Shown in pieces: positions 38,525 through 41,319 of a stretch of 41,319 nucleotides of DNA; the first letter of the stretch is position 1, and the number at the start of each line of letters is the position of its first letter. The translations under genes were made by a program, and so were the position numbers. The notes beneath the pieces were generated by a model that was given only the letters and a program-made list of their open reading frames with translations, searched no databases and had not been told where the DNA came from. Origin of the DNA: Treponema sp. (GTDB lineage: Bacteria; Spirochaetota; Spirochaetia; Treponematales; Breznakiellaceae); contig JAIROT010000022.1 of NCBI GenBank assembly GCA_031257385.1, forward strand, positions 1 through 41,319. The letters are read 5' to 3'.

Positions 38525-40942
38525 ATGGGCGACCGCGAGAGCCTTGAAAAAATCCTTGAAAGCCCCGAATTTGCCCCGAATATCGTGGTGAATCGGCTCC
38601 TGCCGGCGGAAGAGGGCGCTTTTGCCCCTTTCCCTCCGGATTTGGACCCCCGTATCGCCGGAGCCTTGCGCCGCCGTGGAATCGAACGGCTCTACACCCA
38701 CCAGGCCGAGGTCTGGGAGCGGGTACAGGAAGGCAAAAATGTCGTGGTAGTGACGCCTACCGCTTCGGGAAAAACGCTCTGTTACAACCTGCCCTGCCTC
38801 CATGCCCTGCTGCAAGACGGAAACGCCCGTTGTCTGTACCTCTTTCCTACCAAGGCCCTGTCCCAGGATCAGCAGTCGGAGTTGAACGGGCTTTCAGGCG
38901 GGGAAGGGGGGATAAATCTGAAAATCGCCACCTATGACGGGGACACGCCGGAAAGCCTGCGCGTTTCGGCGCGGGACACGGGGCGGATCATTATTTCCAA
39001 CCCGGACATGCTGCACGCGGGGATTCTCCCCAACCATCCCAAATGGATCAAGTTTTTTTCCCGCCTCAAATTCATCGTGATTGACGAGGTTCACGCCTAC
39101 CGGGGGGTGCTGGGGAGCCACGTTGCCAACGTGATCCGCCGCCTGCGCCGCGTGGCGGCCTTTTACGGCGCCTCCCCGCGCTTCATCCTGTGCTCGGCCA
39201 CCATCGCCAACCCCAGGGAGCTCTCCGAGGCCCTCATCGGTCTTCCGGTGGAGCTGGCCGACAAAAACGGCGCGCCCAGGGGTGAAAAACGGATCGTCCT
39301 TTACAACCCGCCGCTGGTGGACACGGTGCAGGGCATACGCCGCTCGGCGGTTACCGAAAGCCGCCGCTGGATGCTGGCGCTGCTCAGGGCGGGGATTAAG
39401 ACGATCCTTTTTGCGCATTCCCGCGTCAAAACCGAAGTGGCCGCTTCCTACGTAAACGAGGACCTTGCCAATATTTTTACCGACAATTCCCGTATCCGGG
39501 TGGAGGCCTATCGGGGCGGCCTGCTCCCCAACGAGCGCCGCGAGATTGAGCGGGGCCTGCGGGACGGCAGTATTCAGGGGGTGGTTTCAACCAACGCGCT
39601 GGAACTGGGCATCGACATCGGCGGCCTTGACGCCTCGGTGGTGGCGGGCTTCCCCGGCTCTTTCAACAGTTTCTGGCAGCAGTCGGGCCGCGCGGGCAGG
39701 CGGGGCGGTTCGTCGGTTTCGGTGTTTGTGGCCACAGCCTCGCCCATCGACCAGTTCATCATGAACGACCCGGACTGGTTCTTCCGCAAAAGCGCCGAAG
39801 AAGGCCGAATCGATCCGGACAATCCCTACATCCTCACCGACCACGTAAAGTGCGCCTGTTTCGAGCTGCCCTTCAATGACGAAGCTGTCGCAAGCGGGAA
39901 AGAACCCTTCGGCGGCGCGGCGGGAGAGGCGCTGGCCTTTCTTGAGGAGGCGGGCATTCTTAGGCATACCGGCGGCGCGGGCGGCGGGCGCTGGCATTGG
40001 GCGGACCGTTCTTTCCCCGCAGAGGGGATCAGCCTCCGCTCGGCCACCGCCGACAATGTGGTGATTATCGACGTAACCGCGGGGAGGAACGCCGTCATCG
40101 GCGAGATGGATCGGCCCAGCGCCAAAGAATTGATCTTTCCAAACGCGGTGTACATCCACCGGGGCAGACAATATATGGTAGAAGCGCTGGATATCGAAAA
40201 CCGCAAGTGTCTGGTTCGTGAAGCCGACGTGAACTACTTCACCGACGGGCTGGTGAAAACCGATATCAAGGTCTTATCCGAAGACGAACGCTTTGCCTGC
40301 GGCGGAGAGCCGGGCGGAGAGGGGGAGGCCGCCGCCGAAGGTGTTCTGGGAGACGTGCTGGTCCGTTCACAGGTTACCAAATTCAAGAAAATTCGTTTCC
40401 ACACCCACGAGAACATCGGTTACGGCGACGTCGTCCTGCCGGAAGAGGAAACCCAGACCAGGGCGCTGGCCCTGCTCTTTGATCCTGAGCGCGCCGGAGG
40501 AAAGGCGCTGGCGGCGCTGGACGAGCAGGCAGCCGGCGCGGCGCTTTCAGGCGCGGGAACCCTCATCCGTAATATCGCGCCGGTGTTCCTCCTCTGCGAT
40601 CCAAGGGATCTGGGCCTTGCGGAGCGGGTCCGCGACCCCCATTTCGGCATACCGGCGCTGTACGTCTACGACAAATACCCCGGCGGCACGGGCCTTGCCG
40701 AAAGCCTCGCCCCCCGCGCCGGCCTGCTCTTTGCCTCGATCCGTGACGCGATAGCGCGCTGTCCCTGCAAATCAGGCTGCCCCTCCTGCGTGGGCCCCGG
40801 CGGAAACAAGCGGGCGACCGCCGGATTTTTGGACGCCCTGTGCCGCCAGGAACCCGGGGGCTTGCGGGGTTTTACGCCTTTTTCCGGTGAAAAAAGACAC
40901 GGAACCCGCGGTAAACGGGCTCTTACGGAGTTTGAGGGGTAA
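38525..40942 (+). CDS. mrfA: MrfA/YprA-like DEAD/DEAH helicase with DUF1998 zinc domain
   Basis: 805 aa superfamily-2 helicase. Motifs: Q-like LYTHQAEVWERV, Walker A TPTASGKT (~78-85), DEVH box at 187-190, CSATIANP, EAYRGGLLPNERREIERGL, and the SSxG/arginine-finger region FWQQSGRAGRRG. A C-terminal cysteine cluster C746-P-C-K-S-G-C-P-S-C755 belongs to the zinc-binding DUF1998 domain. This is the architecture of B. subtilis MrfA, which with MrfB excises mitomycin C adducts independently of UvrABC. The next gene is MrfB-like, supporting the assignment. The ATG at 38525 has AGGAG 11 bases upstream, a long spacing. The last ~28 residues lie within an R1-type repeat and are not part of the family core. 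Confidence 0.88.
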   Translation: MGDRESLEKILESPEFAPNIVVNRLLPAEEGAFAPFPPDLDPRIAGALRRRGIERLYTHQAEVWERVQEGKNVVVVTPTASGKTLCYNLPCLHALLQDGNARCLYLFPTKALSQDQQSELNGLSGGEGGINLKIATYDGDTPESLRVSARDTGRIIISNPDMLHAGILPNHPKWIKFFSRLKFIVIDEVHAYRGVLGSHVANVIRRLRRVAAFYGASPRFILCSATIANPRELSEALIGLPVELADKNGAPRGEKRIVLYNPPLVDTVQGIRRSAVTESRRWMLALLRAGIKTILFAHSRVKTEVAASYVNEDLANIFTDNSRIRVEAYRGGLLPNERREIERGLRDGSIQGVVSTNALELGIDIGGLDASVVAGFPGSFNSFWQQSGRAGRRGGSSVSVFVATASPIDQFIMNDPDWFFRKSAEEGRIDPDNPYILTDHVKCACFELPFNDEAVASGKEPFGGAAGEALAFLEEAGILRHTGGAGGGRWHWADRSFPAEGISLRSATADNVVIIDVTAGRNAVIGEMDRPSAKELIFPNAVYIHRGRQYMVEALDIENRKCLVREADVNYFTDGLVKTDIKVLSEDERFACGGEPGGEGEAAAEGVLGDVLVRSQVTKFKKIRFHTHENIGYGDVVLPEEETQTRALALLFDPERAGGKALAALDEQAAGAALSGAGTLIRNIAPVFLLCDPRDLGLAERVRDPHFGIPALYVYDKYPGGTGLAESLAPRAGLLFASIRDAIARCPCKSGCPSCVGPGGNKRATAGFLDALCRQEPGGLRGFTPFSGEKRHGTRGKRALTEFEG

Positions 40943-40966
40943 AAAACCGCCTTGCGGGCGGTTTTC
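40856..40966 (+). repeat. R1 copy encoding the helicase C-terminus, stop and hairpin
   Basis: The 3' part GGTAAACGGGCTCTTACGGA, GTTTGAGGGGTAAAA and the stem AAAACCGCC-TTGCG-GGCGGTTTT (40943-40965) aligns with 19591-19645. The 5' part is more diverged but keeps GGGGCTTGCGGGGTTTTACG-like sequence. The copy encodes roughly the last 28 residues and the TAA stop (40940-40942) of the helicase and ends in a hairpin just before the Shine-Dalgarno of the next gene. Confidence 0.55.
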
Positions 40967-40975
40967 GGAGGTTCC

Positions 40976-41319
40976 ATGAGTCAAAATCTGCGGGACAGGC
41001 TGCGGCGGATTCAGCACGGCAAAAGGGACGAAGCCGCGCCGGTAAAAAAATCCGCCGGAAAGGCTGACCGTTCCCCTTTCGACGCGGGGGGCTGGGTCTC
41101 CGTGGGAAGCTATGCCCTGAAGCGTGAGGTTTCCGCCGAACTGCCGCCGGATTTTCCCTCTGAATTTTCCTCCGCGCTGCCCCTCCTTGTTCCCGACCTT
41201 AGGAGTCTGTGGGGCTTTAGCCCAAATGATAAAGAAAATGCACAATTTTGTGCATTTTCTACCTTGCAGACTCCCAAAGGAGCCCAAAAATCGGGGGTTT
41301 TTGCGGTCAAAGGCCGCAA
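40976..41319 (+). CDS. mrfB: MrfB/YprB-like nuclease gene start, with an in-frame R1 insert
   Basis: An open frame starts at ATG 40976 (GGAGG four bases upstream) and runs 114 codons to the window edge. The N-terminus MSQNLRDRLRRIQHGK and the segment GGWVSVGSYALKREVSAELP, followed by ALPLLVPDL (to residue 75), fit the region before the DEDD exonuclease core of MrfB/YprB proteins, the partner of MrfA in adduct excision. From residue 76 on, the reading frame is entirely R1 repeat DNA (41202-41319), translated as RSLWGFSPNDKENAQFC and onward with no stop in view. The catalytic domain would lie beyond the edge. Whether the insert keeps the gene in frame on its far side cannot be seen. Assignment rests on the N-terminus and context. 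Confidence 0.65.
   Translation, partial: MSQNLRDRLRRIQHGKRDEAAPVKKSAGKADRSPFDAGGWVSVGSYALKREVSAELPPDFPSEFSSALPLLVPDLRSLWGFSPNDKENAQFCAFSTLQTPKGAQKSGVFAVKGR
41202..41319 (-). repeat. R1 element inside the MrfB-like coding sequence
   Basis: 118 bases match the reverse complement of 24127-24244 with one mismatch, including the outer end GGAGTCTGTGGGG (41202-41214) and the long stem AGAAAATGCAC/GTGCATTTTCT. The mismatch lies in the hairpin loop. The element continues past the window edge. It is on the minus strand relative to the copy at 24103 and is read in frame by the + strand gene. Confidence 0.9.

Noticed and set aside
6748-41319. CRISPR array explanation for the scattered repeats
   Set aside because: The copies are dispersed kilobases apart in both orientations, with variable length and internal stems and no regular spacers or cas genes.

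Overview
The window looks like a chromosomal segment of a Treponema-type spirochaete with a moderately GC-rich genome. Several protein families are spirochaete-typical: a BamA/TamB/Skp block followed by mutS with tmk alongside, tandem DUF115 proteins, a very acidic treponemal protein and lipoproteins with spirochaetal lipoboxes. A free-standing corrinoid-protein reductive activase suggests a termite-gut Treponema (T. primitia or T. azotonutricium relatives). That species-level guess is inference from remembered protein resemblance, not a search.

Layout. 1-560: minus-strand prophage remnant, one gene running off the left edge and one gene lacking its start. 585-821: small orphan gene. 904-6478 (-): four-gene operon (acidic protein, small protein, two DUF115 proteins) behind a good sigma70 promoter and a ~210-nt leader. 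6808-9599: divergent ettA and trpS. 9657-11664: an unknown gene, then tmk and a secreted protein on the other strand. 11970-22450 (+): tamB-bamA-skp-mutS, covering outer-membrane protein assembly and mismatch repair. 22792-24061: convergent lipoproteins, one with a glucosaminidase domain. 24395-27154: U32 peptidase-family protein and ssb, convergent across a bidirectional terminator. 27393-30754: RACo-like activase, Gfo/Idh/MocA oxidoreductase and a PC4/YdbC-like protein. 31021-33750: a two-gene repeat-lipoprotein/LysM operon converging with a Nudix hydrolase. 33958-37527: cytidylate kinase-like protein and alpha-glucan phosphorylase. 37757-41319: queuosine-precursor transporter, an MrfA-like helicase and the start of an MrfB-like nuclease.

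The most unusual content lies between and inside the genes: two families of modular palindromic repeats, called R1 and R2 here. R1 (about 55-145 bp, inverted ends, internal hairpins) has at least seven copies. Copies sit directly on the stop codons of ettA and skp, encode the C-terminal tail and stop of the MrfA-like helicase, and in one case lie in frame inside the MrfB-like gene, where the repeat is read as protein. R2 (core about 55 bp) borders the truncated prophage gene and supplies the stop codon of the PC4-like gene. This resembles Rickettsia palindromic elements in behaviour, in an unrelated lineage.

A second theme is that several genes without a Shine-Dalgarno sequence (glgP, trpS, ettA, nudix) have a -10 hexamer 5-7 nt before the start codon, so they may be transcribed as leaderless mRNAs. 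No rRNA, tRNA, CRISPR array, complete insertion sequence or replication origin was seen.
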